Source: Turnera subulata (taxonomy: Eukaryota; Streptophyta; Magnoliopsida; Malpighiales; Passifloraceae). From it: a DNA stretch of 64,000 nt. A program made the position numbers and the translations under genes. The DNA is taken from NCBI GenBank assembly GCA_028386065.3, contig JAKUCV010001739.1, positions 94,355 through 158,354 on the forward strand. The letters are read 5' to 3'. Numbering within the stretch: position 1 is the stretch's first letter; every line of letters begins with the position of its first letter. The notes under the pieces were generated by a model that was not told the origin of the DNA, ran no database searches, and worked only from the letters and a program-made list of their open reading frames with translations. Of this stretch, positions 33,529 to 44,458 are shown piece by piece.

Positions 33529-34100
33529 GAATAGTTTGTACAGTTTGGATAGAAAGTAACTAGTGTGTTTCCCACATCTATATCTATATATCCCAAGGAG
33601 GTTGCAATTTGGATGCCATAGATCGAATAGTTTGTACAACTTGGATTGAAAGTAACTAGTGTGTTTCCCATATCTATATCCATATATCCCAAGGAGGTAG
33701 CAATTTGGATGCCATAGATCAAGGCCTTCGCCTCGGCTATGTCAAAAGAAAGTTGTGGTGCAATATTACGGACAAGAGCAAGGAGAAGAAGCTCTCCTGT
33801 TGAATCTCTAATTGATACTCCAAGCCCGCAACCCTCTTCACCAAAAAAACCTGTGCATTGACATTAAGTTTATAGTGCCCCGGGGCAGGGGGAACCCATT
33901 ACCTGTTGCTGGAACGAAATGGCGCTGAGGGCGCAGGTTCTTCCCTAATGGTATTAGCATACATATGTTTGTAGCTAGCCAAGGTAGCCATTGTCGTATC
34001 AAAGACATATTTTGGCTCCACAACTGAACATTAACTGTTTTAATATATAATAGCAGAGCCCTCACTTAGGGGCTTTACAATTTTGACACCTAGGATTCTG
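33529..34100 (-). pseudogene. RNase H-like domain relic from a LINE, with an in-frame 96-bp duplication
   Basis: Minus-strand reading shows WVPPAPGHYKLNVNAQVFF, GVSIRDSTGELLLLALVR and SFDIAEAKALIYGIQIATS, the order of an RVT_3 RNase H domain. A stop near 33895 precedes WVPPAPG. The part after IAEAKAL is duplicated: 33529-33624 and 33625-33720 are 96-bp copies (32 codons, frame kept). The MITE at 33223-33528 interrupts the domain at its C-terminal side. Confidence 0.72.
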
Positions 34101-35035
34101 AGAATCTGACATATGGCACAGCATCTAATTGACATGTGAAATTAAAAATGGGTAAGGCAATACAATAAAGTTGTATTAATAATCATACCTCACTAATAGA
34201 ATTAATGTGTATAGTTAATATCAAATATCCCCACTAACTCTCTGGTAATTACTAGAGATATTTCTTGGAAGAAATAAATGCTATTTTTCAAATTCTCAAC
34301 ACAATACAGCCTAAAAAATTAAGATAGAGTTAATAGAGTTAATTTTATTCTCTAATATGGAATAGGAGATTTAATAGTAAGAGAATTACTTGGAGATTTT
34401 ATTGATACTTTTCAAACGTAAGAAACAAAAGATGTGCAAACGCATATGGTTTGATTGCAAATTAATTAATGAAAAAAACACAGGGAATCAATAGTAAAGC
34501 GGATATGGAAACTAATTTACTCAATTTGATAAACTCTCTTTCTATTTATGTGGGAATTCCTTTAATTAATATTCAGATCCTAATTCCTAATTTAGTATAA
34601 ATTGGTGTTTACTCTCACCAAATCAAACCAAATCATCCCAATTTTGGAGATAGTGAATCTTTCCTCTTTCCCCCTCCTCTTCTTCTTACACTGAACCAAT
34701 TATTATCAGTAAATAATTTTTTTAAAAAATTGTGTTTTGTGTGGTTCAGCTGGGGGAGTAATAAAATGTGCACGGAGGATGTATACTCAAATCCAACACC
34801 CAGAAAACAAAATTAGTAGTGATTCCCAAGGATGGGCTGATTGACATAGAGTGAGGAGAGAGAAAGTGAAAGATTCAATAATCCATGCATGGTCTACTTA
34901 CGAGGAATACGCCTGGATCAACGATAAGTTTCAAGTAGTAGTTGTGTTTCTCAAGTTGGGGTTTGGGATAATCCGATTTTTTTTTTTTTATGGGGAGGGG
35001 GATAATGGTGCTTTAGTTTGTTCTTATTTGTGTCA
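34101..35035. other. AT-rich spacer, no gene recognised
   Basis: An 87-codon frame at 34851-35114 runs into the next transposon and has no motif. Nothing supportable. Confidence 0.4.
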
Positions 35036-35045
35036 TTTCTTTACC

Positions 35046-36024
35046 GGAATAATGTCACGTTTCGTCCCTGTGTTGCCCCCTCAAAATGAAATTCATCCTT
35101 GTGTTGAGTTTTGATTGGTTTAGAACCCTCAGTTGGTTAATTTTTTAAGATTTTAGTCCTTTTTACCGATTTTACCCCTAAATTCAACCCTTTATTGTTC
35201 AAAGAAATTTACCCACCCGAAATTCGACCCAACTAACCGACCCAACCCGGAACCCTATTAAAAAATCTCCAATAAACAAATAACTCTACCTCCCAACATC
35301 AAAAATTTGAAAATCAGAAAAGAATACAAACTATTTTTTAAAAAAAATTTAAAAAATTGAAAAATCATAAATTAAATTATTTTTAATTTTAAAAATTTAA
35401 AATTTAACCATATCTTCTCCACATGTTTTTTTTCTATTTTCTTTTTATTTTTTTCTTTCTTCTTGTCCTCCACCTCCTTCCCCTTCAACATCAAAAATTT
35501 AAATATTATAATAAATACAAATTATTTTTAAAAATTTTAAAAACTAAAAATCATAATTTGTATTATTTTTTTAATTTAAAAATTTGCAAATTAAAATTTT
35601 TTATCTATTTTTGTTCTTTTTTATTTTCTCCTTTCCTTCATCTCCACACATCAAAAAAAATTATATGTTTAAAAATTTTTAAGTTAAAAAATAGTTTACT
35701 TTAAGATTTTTTATTTTTAAAAAAATTTTAAAATTTTTTTGTACTTTTTTTATTGATTTCTAGGATTTTGATATTGGGAGATAGAGTTATATATTTATTG
35801 GAGATTTTTTAATGGGGTACCGGATTGGGTCGGTTAGTTGGGTCGAATTTCGGGTGGTTAAATTGGTTTGAACAATAAAGGGCTGAATTTAGGGGTAAAA
35901 TCGGTAAAAAGGACTAAAACCTTAAAAAATTGACCAACTGAGGGATCAAAACCAATCAAAACTCAACACAAGGATGAATTTCAATTTGAGGGGGCAACAC
36001 AAGGACGAAATGTGACATTAATCC
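35046..36024. mobile_element. Mutator-like element (MULE-2), 0.98 kb, 10-bp TSD
   Basis: Begins GGAATAATGTCAC and ends GTGACATTAATCC. About 200-bp inverted repeats include ACCGATTTTACCCCTAAATT / AATTTAGGGGTAAAATCGGT. TTTCTTTACC flanks both sides (35036-35045 and 36025-36034) as a perfect 10-bp duplication. The interior is A/T-rich and non-coding. Its arms resemble those of MULE-1 in order and wording (CCCTTGTGT, CCTCAAA, AATTCAT, TTGTGTTG), suggesting related families. Confidence 0.92.
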
Positions 36025-36034
36025 TTTCTTTACC

Positions 36035-36486
36035 TCTTACCTTTTTTTTTCTTATAATAAATATTTTGGACAGCTACAACCCCAAAAGGATGTTAATAAT
36101 TTTGGTGGTCTTTGAGCTACACTCATTGATGCTCTTGATTCTCTATACATCATGGGATTAAACGAGAAGCTCCAAAGAGTTAGAGAACCCTTAATTTTTG
36201 GAAACGAAAACAGAATGTACATGGATTCTCAGTGGCTTGCTTGATGCTCTTGACTTTAGTGTGTATTCTGACACTTAATTTGTACTTGCCTTTTGTTTTT
36301 TTGCATTTTAGTTGATGTTTATTACCACTTTTTTTTATTACATTGGAACAAAGTGCACAATTCATAAAATATTATTTTCACAACTGTATGTGTTTTATTA
36401 TTTTTATTTTAGTTGATGTTATTTTAAGACAAAATTTTACGCAATTATATCGAGAACTAATGTAAAAAATCTCAGACTCAATCATA
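36035..36486. other. Spacer, no gene recognised
   Basis: No supportable feature between MULE-2 and the Helitron. Confidence 0.4.
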
Positions 36487-37147
36487 TCTATATACTATGT
36501 GATGGGTTGGCCTTGGGTACATCATCCCTACAAAAACCAACCATACAACAAGCATTTTTCTATAAAAAAAAAACATACATTAAGAAATCCTAGAAATCCT
36601 TATCCCTTTTTAGTCCAGAATTCCGAAATTCTATTCGCCTATTCCCATTTTCGTCAATAGTTAACTTTTTTTAGAAAATAACATTAATATTCAATATTTT
36701 TTCGTTTCTCTTGGAGCCACATGACACATCCCTTTCTCTTTTTTCTCTCACAAAGAGAAAGATAATGGCATGAAGCATACAGATTATCTTGATTAGTATA
36801 AATTTTATTGAGAGATAAGTGGGTGCAGAAAAAAAAGAGTATAGAACATGTCTATAAACAATTTTAAGAATTCCACAAACTTTTTAAGAATTCCAAAGTG
36901 GGTTCTTTTCTTTTCTTTTTTTTTTTAACAATTCATTATCATGATGTAAATTTGAACTCTTTGATTTTTTTTTCTTCCTTACTATTAAATAAAACAATTC
37001 TTAATTTGTTGGATTTAAAAATTATGTCTAGCTTCGTCACTAAATAAGATAAGATAATATAAACTATAACAAATACATGGTAAAAGCCTAACATTCATAC
37101 GAGCAAGATGTCATGTGGCCCGTGTGTAACACGGGAGAGCGATCTAG
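36487..37147 (+). mobile_element. Non-autonomous Helitron, 661 bp
   Basis: Starts TCTATATACTATG and ends in CTAG (37144-37147). Eight bases before CTAG is a perfect 7-bp-stem hairpin CCCGTGTGTAACACGGG (37119-37135). The element sits between A (36486) and T (37148), as Helitrons insert, and there is no target duplication. No Rep/helicase is encoded, so mobilisation would need a partner. Confidence 0.75.
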
Positions 37148-37426
37148 TTGGAAGAAATTCCATGCTCCGTCGCACTAATTGCCGAGGGGTGACAAATAAT
37201 TAATTAAATTATTTTTCAAAGATATTTTCATGCCAAAGATTCGTTTTACCTAACCCTAAAATGCGTGTCGTTGCACTTTGGGCCATGGATTAGTGGAATT
37301 CTAAGATATGTTTCCGAATTAATTTAATTAAACACACGTATGAAAAAGAGAAATATAATAATTCAGAAATCCAAAATTTTATTTTCTATAAATGTTGAAA
37401 GAGGTAGGTCTGGAAACATTTATTGA
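37148..37426. other. Short spacer downstream of DEFL-2
   Basis: Holds the presumed 3' UTR of the minus-strand DEFL-2 gene. No other feature. Confidence 0.4.
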
Positions 37427-37982
37427 TTAACAATCATAAATGCAATGGCAAGAATAATTTGTCATGTCCGCGTTAGCAATACAAACTCCACTCTTTTGAT
37501 GATGTTTTTCAAAGCACCTTCTTCCACAGTCATCAAGCGTACAACCAGTCTCATACAAAACTTCATCGCATCTGTTTTGTGCATGACTTGGGGTCACCAT
37601 AAAAGCAGCTGCAAAAGAAATTATAAATTAGTAAAATAACACCCTATTATACCTTCATTATGACTAAAAGTGTTTTATCCAAAACAAGAGGGTAAATTAA
37701 GTCATTTTAGAGGGAACTGACGACAGAATGTGAGGTAGCTCAATTTTACACAAGATAAACAATTGGTGTGCATGGCATGAATTAGTGAGCTAGTTTATCC
37801 TCGACACTCTAGTTTGAATTAGCTTTAAAACAAAACTCAGCATAATAATGTAAAAAACAAGAAGTGACTTTATATAAGAAGTGTAAATAATTCTTGATTT
37901 ATAGAGCATCATGAGTAAAGAATGATGTACCTGTAAAAACAACGACAACAAGAATAAAACTGATCGAAGGAAGCTTGGCCAT
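37427..37982 (-). CDS. Defensin-like (DEFL) secreted cysteine-rich peptide, DEFL-2
   Basis: Exon 1 is 37982-37931 (ATG at 37982) and exon 2 is 37608-37427 (TAA at 37429-37427). The intron is 322 bp, with donor GTACATC and acceptor TTTTGCAG. Product is 77 residues: a signal peptide MAKLPSISFILVVVVF... ending near SHA, then eight cysteines spaced C-x8-C-x4-C-x3-C-x10-C-x10-C-x1-C-x3-C. Exon 1 is 52 bp in both DEFL genes and the intron phase is the same. The cysteine spacing matches DEFL-1 up to C7, while the residues between cysteines differ strongly, so the two are diverged paralogues. Only the last loop differs (3 versus 9). Likely a secreted antimicrobial or signalling peptide. A TATA-like TATTTATAATAAG lies near 38080. 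No defect seen. Confidence 0.85.
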
Positions 37983-38405
37983 CCAGTTATAATTCTTGAA
38001 AACTGTTAGAAATTTCCTCTTATTTGCCAAAATATGTTTACTCTGTATATGATTGAGTATTACACTATGCTCTCATCTTATTATAAATATACAAAAGTAT
38101 TTAGACTAGGTTTAGAGAAATTAATGGCATGCAAGATATGATTGTGTATCTCTAATTAGATTATGTACCACTAAGTTGTATGCTTATCCACTAATTAGTT
38201 GCAAATTAGATTGTATTCATGATTCTTAAATTATAATATTTAAATTAGGGAAATAAATAAACTTAAGATGGAAACAGGGATATTTAATAGATTTTTTTAA
38301 AATTTAATTACTTTGGTAAATATTAGTAATTATGGGTCAGGTATACCAACTTAGTTTACGTAATAGTACTTGTGCATATCTACTAATTTTTTTTACTCTA
38401 AAAGT
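37983..38405. other. Upstream region of DEFL-2
   Basis: AT-rich; the minus-strand TATTTATAATAAG at about 38075-38090 is a possible TATA box roughly 100 bases upstream of the ATG. No gene. Confidence 0.4.
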
Positions 38406-38414
38406 GAAAATTAT

Positions 38415-38708
38415 GAGAAATTTTATAGTGTGGACTCCCTAAGTTTGATTAGTTGTAAACCTATCCTTAGATTTGATTATATAAAAAATAATTGAGTCAT
38501 TTAAGTATATGTAATGGATGTGCAGATTTATTTCCTAAATAATATAGGATAAATTGGGAAAATAAATATATCCTAGAGGGGGAAAAGAGAACCCTTAAGG
38601 TAGACTGAAATCCTAATAAGGGAGGAGGGAATCCTGAAAGATATCTTGTTAATATAAATTGAGGGTTCACAAGTAATCAAATTTGGGGTCCCATAATAAA
38701 ATTTTCTA
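38415..38708. mobile_element. MITE, 294 bp (copy 2 of the 33.2-kb family)
   Basis: Collinear with 33223-33528: same ends (GAGAAATTTTATAGTG...; inverted ...AATAAAATTTTCTA) and the same internal blocks (ATGTGCAGATTTA, TTCCTAAATAATA). Flanked by GAAAATTAT (38406-38414) and GAAAATTAC (38709-38717), a 9-bp duplication with one mismatch. More diverged than copy 1. Confidence 0.85.
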
Positions 38709-38717
38709 GAAAATTAC

Positions 38718-39109
38718 AAAGGTAAATGAAATCAATCGCAAAGTGAAATAGAAAACTATCTGTATTTTAGATTTGTTGACAGAAATTGCAAGGTTAATGG
38801 TGGAAGATTTTTTTTTCTGATTATTTTCTCTATATGAATGGAAATTTAGGAATTATTTCTGTTTCTCTCCTTATTTATCTTAGGATGGAATTATCTAAAA
38901 ATAAGCATTCCATAAGTTTTTCTATGAATTTGACACTCATATTATCATGATCATTTTTCTCATCTGTAACCTTTTCTCTCTCACATTTTTTTTTTTACAA
39001 AGAGGGTAATTTCTTTTGGTCTCACCACTCATTTAAATCAATTAGAGAAGAGTGTGAGAAAAACTCTAGCAATTCTATTTTGTCCATAAAAGGATGGAGT
39101 ATGTGGTTT
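38718..39109. other. Spacer, nothing recognised
   Basis: No supportable feature. Confidence 0.4.
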
Positions 39110-42100
39110 TGTTAGCACCCAAATTTTGCCCATTCCTTTTCACGTCCTTGTCTTGCATCACATCCATATTCTGCCACCTTTTAGAGTCTAAAACAATTCA
39201 AAAATATATTTCAGAAGTTCGTGCGGACCATTACTCGTCATATTATCGTACCAAAAATATTCCAGGACTTCCTGGAATTTTCTTGGGATTTTTCGGGCAC
39301 GTGGCCGAATTTTCGTATTTTTTGGCCTGAAGCCATACCGATCACAAGGGAAGCTGTACCGGTCACAATGTGTGAAAAAAGGCCTGAAGCCATGCAGACC
39401 TAAAAAATTTCCTCAAATAGTCATAGTTGTCCGATCTTGCGCAGGCTGTAAAAAATTGGGTTTTCATTGGAATTTCACGAAATTTTAGGAGCATATTCTA
39501 GACACGTGACGTATCTCCCACATTTTTTTAGGAATTTTCTGAGATTCGACAGGCCCAGTTTCCGCAATTGTGAACACCCAAATTTGACCTATGATTTATT
39601 CTATTATTTTAAATTGTGAATATATTTGTGTCTTTAATTGATGAGATGATTTGATTAATGGCAAGAATATATATGTGATTTAATATAGTAGGATAAGGGT
39701 ATTTTATTTGATTATTTCTTGTTATTTATTTTTGGCATTTTACTATTTATTTAATTTTGGGTTAGAAATAAATATTAAGTTTGGGCTAATAAAATATGGA
39801 TCCTCCAACAATTTCAGCCCAATTAAACATATGATGGCCTATAGTTGATTTTTATCCTAATTTTTGTGGAAATTTAGAATTCATTATATATTTTGCCTTT
39901 TTTGTGTTTTTATGGTAGTTTTAATAGAAGAAAAGAATAATTTGATGTGTAATTGAAAAAAGGAAAGTGGTGAAGTATGAGACAAGTTTAGGGTGTTCTC
40001 TAGGGCAGGGAATACTCTAGAAGGCGTGGAAACCAACTAGGAATCGGATTCGAGGAGAAAAAGTAAGAAAAAAGGAAAAATTACACAGTCGGTGATGGGT
40101 ATGGAGACATGTCCGCCGCCACTGGCAGACTTTGAGGGCCTAGCGGTCATCGTGACATGACCGTCAGGGCTATGATAGTCAACGGTTCTAGATTCTTCTT
40201 TTTTCCTCTTTTTCTAATTCCTAGCCCATAACTATTAAATTTATGGGTTTAATCTCGACCCTCAGATTGTTAGGACGGCCCCTTATCCCCTGAATACTAT
40301 AAATAGACCCCCTGTTACACACAATTGGGACACATATTAGAATTATTCCCTACACACCTAAAGCCTTGAGTGCTTGGAGAAACCCTTGTTCTTTGAGCAT
40401 AGGAGGCATTAGAAGAGCTGATTTTCTGGAGCAATCTTGTGGAGAGGAGTAGAAACAACCTAGTAGCAAGAGGATTGCTAGAAGGAGGTCAATCGGAACA
40501 AATTGTTGGAGAAAATAGTGCAAAACTGAGATGAGCTTTCTTCTCTGCACAGTCGTGAAAAAATGGCAATATTTTGGGCTACAAACATTAAATTGCTGCA
40601 TTCTTGGAGTCGGTGGAAAGATAAGAGAGAGATCTACAACTTTGATGTTGATGCCAAATCCTGATTCAACCTCCTTTTGCACCAGTTTTCAGTTGAAGCT
40701 GAGTCAAGATTTTGTGAGGAGCGGAAAGCTTATAGGAGCAAGAGGAGGGCTTCAAGAGGTAACCCTAATCCGTTTTAATTCGATTTTTGCTACTGTGTTG
40801 TTTTGTTGTGATGCTATTGATTATGATTTTTTGATGGTTATAAAGTAGCCATGTTAGAACTACGTGGCTTTGACCACAGTCACACGGGTACGTAGGTCGT
40901 CTCGGTATGAAAACGGGATGCAAGCCAAATTATGTGTTTCTTTTTCTTTTGATTATGTTATTGGGATGTTTTTGTCGTGATGTCACTGTGGTGATGCTGT
41001 TGCTGTGTTGTGTTGTTTCGCGTCGTGTTGTGTTGTGATGTGATTCCATGTAAGAACTACGTAAGCTTTGAATCCGATCGCCAGAGTACGTAGGTGGATT
41101 CTAGTAGTGGAATCTCAAGCTCAATTATATGTTTATTTTCTGTTTTTCTTTTATTTTTTATTTTCTATTTTTTTTGTTGTTTTGTTTGTTCATAAGGAAT
41201 ACATTGATCTCCAATTTCACACGATTTTTCCCCAACTTGGATGGATGCCTTACACCTTCCCATCTGTGACGAACCCCAAAATCCTACATCTTTGGTTCGC
41301 TATGATCTGTTGCTGTGGGTAATGGATGTCAAGATTTTTCTCTGAATTTTATCCTTAATAAAATTCGGATAGGGACTCCTTTGATGTAGTGAGGGATCAA
41401 ATTAATTTTTGGTCAGGTCCTCTCACCAATCAAATTTTCTTAAACTGAAGCCATGGCGCTGGTCACAATTGCAAAAATAGCCTAAAGCCATGAGATGATG
41501 ATTGGTAACTGAAGCCATAGACTGGAGACATGGCCTGAAGCCATGAGCAAAAAACCTAGGCTAATAATTACTACCATGCCACTCTCTAGAAAACTATAAT
41601 TAGGGATCCCCTCTCTTCATTTTTCTTCACCCTAAGAGCCGCACTCTCTAGTGCACGTCTTTGCACTTTTCTATCTCCCTCCCCGTTTCGCTCGAAGTTG
41701 AATAATAAAGGATTTAAGTTCTCGCCCTCTTCTACCTCTCTTGTCCTTCTCTAAGATCGGAATTCGGGTTCAGAGTTGTCTTCCTAAGCATCCTTTTGCG
41801 GGTTAGAGTCCTATCTCTCCCTCCGTCTAAGGTTTGCTTTCAGGTTTCCATCGCAGTTATGATGCCGAAATCATTTTAGAAATCGATGCTTTGCCGTCGT
41901 AATGCCGGGATTATTCCTTGCATTCTGGTCGTACTAGGACGTCGTAATCACCCTTTTTGTTATTGATGTTCTGTGTTGGAAATAAGCTGGCCAGTGAAAG
42001 TTGAATGTCTCTTGTCAAGCATTTGTTTAAGTTTAAACATATAAGCCTAGAAAAATAGTTTTCAACTAAAGCATCCATGTTTTCAAAACTTGCTCATCTA

Positions 42101-42400
42101 TATTCTTTGAAAATTGCATAAAAAACCTTTCTTAATGCCCAAATGTGTTTTCCTAAACATATTTGTCCTGTGACACTGTCTGAGAAGAATGATTGCTTGC
42201 ACTTAAGTGTTCTTGAGAAACTATGCCCATCGTTCTAACATGAGAAACAAAAGTTCGTTTAAGTGAGGATTGGGCCAATTCTAAAAGAAGACCTAGGTTA
42301 GCCTTGGGGATCCCCATTTAGAAGAATTGTGAGAGCTTTGAACCTATTGACAGGGGGTACTTAGTCAGTCTCAAGTGGACGAGATGCAAGCTCAACTGTT
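39110..42400 (+). mobile_element. Tat/Ogre-like LTR debris
   Basis: Two LTR-start-like sequences occur: TGTTAGCACCCAAATTTTGC (39110) and TGTGAACACCCAAATTTGAC (39569). A TATA box ACTATAAATAGACC is at about 40297. The paired motif GAACTACGT...GTACGTAGG, which I associate with LTRs of Tat/Ogre-type gypsy elements, occurs at 40857-40896 and 41054-41094, with a decayed version near 42330. CTGAAGCCAT or a near variant occurs at about 39327, 39385, 41445, 41480, 41509 and 41535. I find no gag or pol and no clean LTR pair. The lineage is inferred from remembered sequence style only. Confidence 0.4.
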
Positions 42401-42798
42401 TTAATTTTTTGCAATGCATATCACATGTACACTTTCACACGACATATGGTTTTTATCTATACCATTTCTTGCATACACGACATATAGCTTTTACGGATAC
42501 CATATCAGCGAAGCTGTCACTATCAACTTTTTGAGCAAGTTGCGTGTGGTCCTGCAAGCATTTAAATCCCACTTCCAGCCGTTTGAATTGATGAACAAGT
42601 AAGAGGGAACACTTTATGGGAGTGCAAAAGAAGTTCCCACCTAACTCCTACTCAACTCCAGAAGGTGGTCCAAACTTTCCAAATTTGGTATCTGTTCTGG
42701 AGCTTTTATTGAACTGAAGTCAACTGGAGTACAAGGTGTAAGTTTCTGATCATGCAAAATAGACAGTATAAATGCAACAAATGCACAGTGGAAACCCG
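42401..42798. other. Spacer, nothing recognised
   Basis: No supportable feature. Confidence 0.35.
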
Positions 42799-43345
42799 GA
42801 AACACATGAAGGATCCAAGTGAAGCAACTAAACCGAAAAACAAAAACAAACATACCTGAAACGGTTAGGATCTTTCACCTAACTGAAGAACCGAATCAGC
42901 TAGAACCGAAAGAATATCCTGCTCCTCTACCGTATCCACATGAACCGTCAATCACCGGCCGGAATCGTCTCACGATCTCCAACCCCGAGCACTCCCGAAC
43001 CATAGTGCTAGCTACGGATTTCCAGGAGCTATATGTGGTGTTACTTTCTTTCTCAAAGAATGGGTGAGTGTTTGTGTGTGTTCTTGCTGGTCTGAAAAAC
43101 ACTCTCAAGGCTCTCAAAAACCAGAATGCCATCAGCCAAAACCCCAAAGCATAATCTAATTATGCCACTCAATTTGTGCTTATGGTAATGGCTAACATAA
43201 TGGCCCATCATGATTAAGATACCCATTATCTTGTCTACCACTAAGCACTAATGGGATTACACATCACAAGTAATCAGGTATGGCTCAATAATTCTGACAA
43301 TTATTGAATCAAACCAGCCCAAAATGACCCTGGTCCAACCATGGT
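42799..43345. repeat. Direct repeat copy A (~545 bp)
   Basis: Collinear with 44459-45005 with few differences; the start GAAACACATGAAGGATCC is shared and the end fades after CCCTGGTCCAACCA. Ends are not TG...CA. On the minus strand a donor-like TTTCAG/GTATGT sits near 42857, so the unit might derive from a transcribed 5' region. Confidence 0.85.
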
Positions 43346-43430
43346 CCAACCTTCGTGAATCCTCACCAACTTGTAATTTCTCTCATTATCGATATTACAC
43401 ACCAAACCTACAGCCTCACCACTTAACAAG

Positions 43431-43574
43431 GAGTATCTCTCATCAAAGGGTGGAAGAGCAATCAAATATCTCAATAGAGGTAAGGCTGTTTTGGAACCCA
43501 AAACGAGTATCTCTCATCAAAGGGTGGAAGAGCAATCAAATATCTCAATAAAGGTAAGGTTGTTTTGGAACCTA
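43431..43574. repeat. 74-bp-period tandem duplication
   Basis: GAGTATCTCTCATCAAAGGG begins at 43431 and again at 43505. About 69 bases of each unit match with two or three differences. Confidence 0.92.
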
Positions 43575-43598
43575 TGTCGAATGAAAGAACCCCTATAT

Positions 43599-43800
43599 CA
43601 GGGGCGGATCCAGAAGGGAAAATATCAAAAAAATTTGTGTTAAATGTTGATTTCCTGGCTCAAACTCAAGCTCATTATGTGGTACAAGGCGCAACTTACC
43701 ACCAAATCAACTTGAATGCTTTGTATAACTATTACTATACTTGGATATATTTTGGATTTAGGGGGGCCTGGGCCCTGCTTGCCCCCTGGATCGGCCACTG
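43599..43800. mobile_element. hAT-type MITE, 202 bp, 8-bp TSD
   Basis: Ends CAGGGGCGGATCCAG (43599) and CTGGATCGGCCACTG (43800) are inverted repeats with two mismatches. CCCTATAT flanks both sides (43591-43598 and 43801-43808). TIR wording and the 8-bp duplication are typical of hAT MITEs. Confidence 0.9.
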
Positions 43801-44458
43801 CCCTATATGCAGCCGTTCTAAACAGGGAACCTTGAAGGAAAAGGAGTCAGAGAATGTTGGGGGAAAAAATAATCTTAAACAACTCTCACAACAGGGGCGC
43901 ATGTTAGTGGCAAGTCCCATGATAAGCAAAGGTGAATATCTAACCAGGAATATGAGATTTTGGGGTTTGATAGAAACGGGCTTTTGGAGAACCCTAATGG
44001 GCTGAGTACTGACCTGCAAGTGAGTTTTTAATGAGGGTCCAACAGAGAGAAGGATTCCGGGCCTCAAGTTAAGAATAGGCTTGAGCATAATAGGAATTTA
44101 GCTCTTGTAGAAAATTTTGTGGTAATTAATGATACTATGCCGAATGAACAAGAAAGAGTTTAATTATCTCTCAAAGAGTTGGAAAAATGCTTCCAGCTTT
44201 GATGGATAAGGCTTGTGTGAGAAGGGGCTGTCGTGGTCGGAAAATGAAGAAAAAGAAGAAAATTCTCCCTGCGGGGAAGGTGAGGTCTTTGCTTTCTAGG
44301 GAAGGCTCCACGCGTAATGAAGATTTTGTTGCTGGTAATATCAGAGCCTCGGTGACAGTGAAACCTTGCTTTGGCAAAACCTACCAAATGTTGATCTAAG
44401 CAATGATGAGTGCTTATCATGGAAGGCAACTAAGAACTTAATATTTATATCAACATAT
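43801..44458. other. Sequence between the direct repeats, no gene recognised
   Basis: A 70-codon plus-strand frame (44187-44399), lysine-rich near its start, has no domain I recognise. It may be element-derived but I cannot assign it. Confidence 0.35.

Noticed and set aside
35423..35704. 93-codon Phe/Lys-rich frame
   Set aside because: A/T-rich interior of MULE-2; composition artefact.
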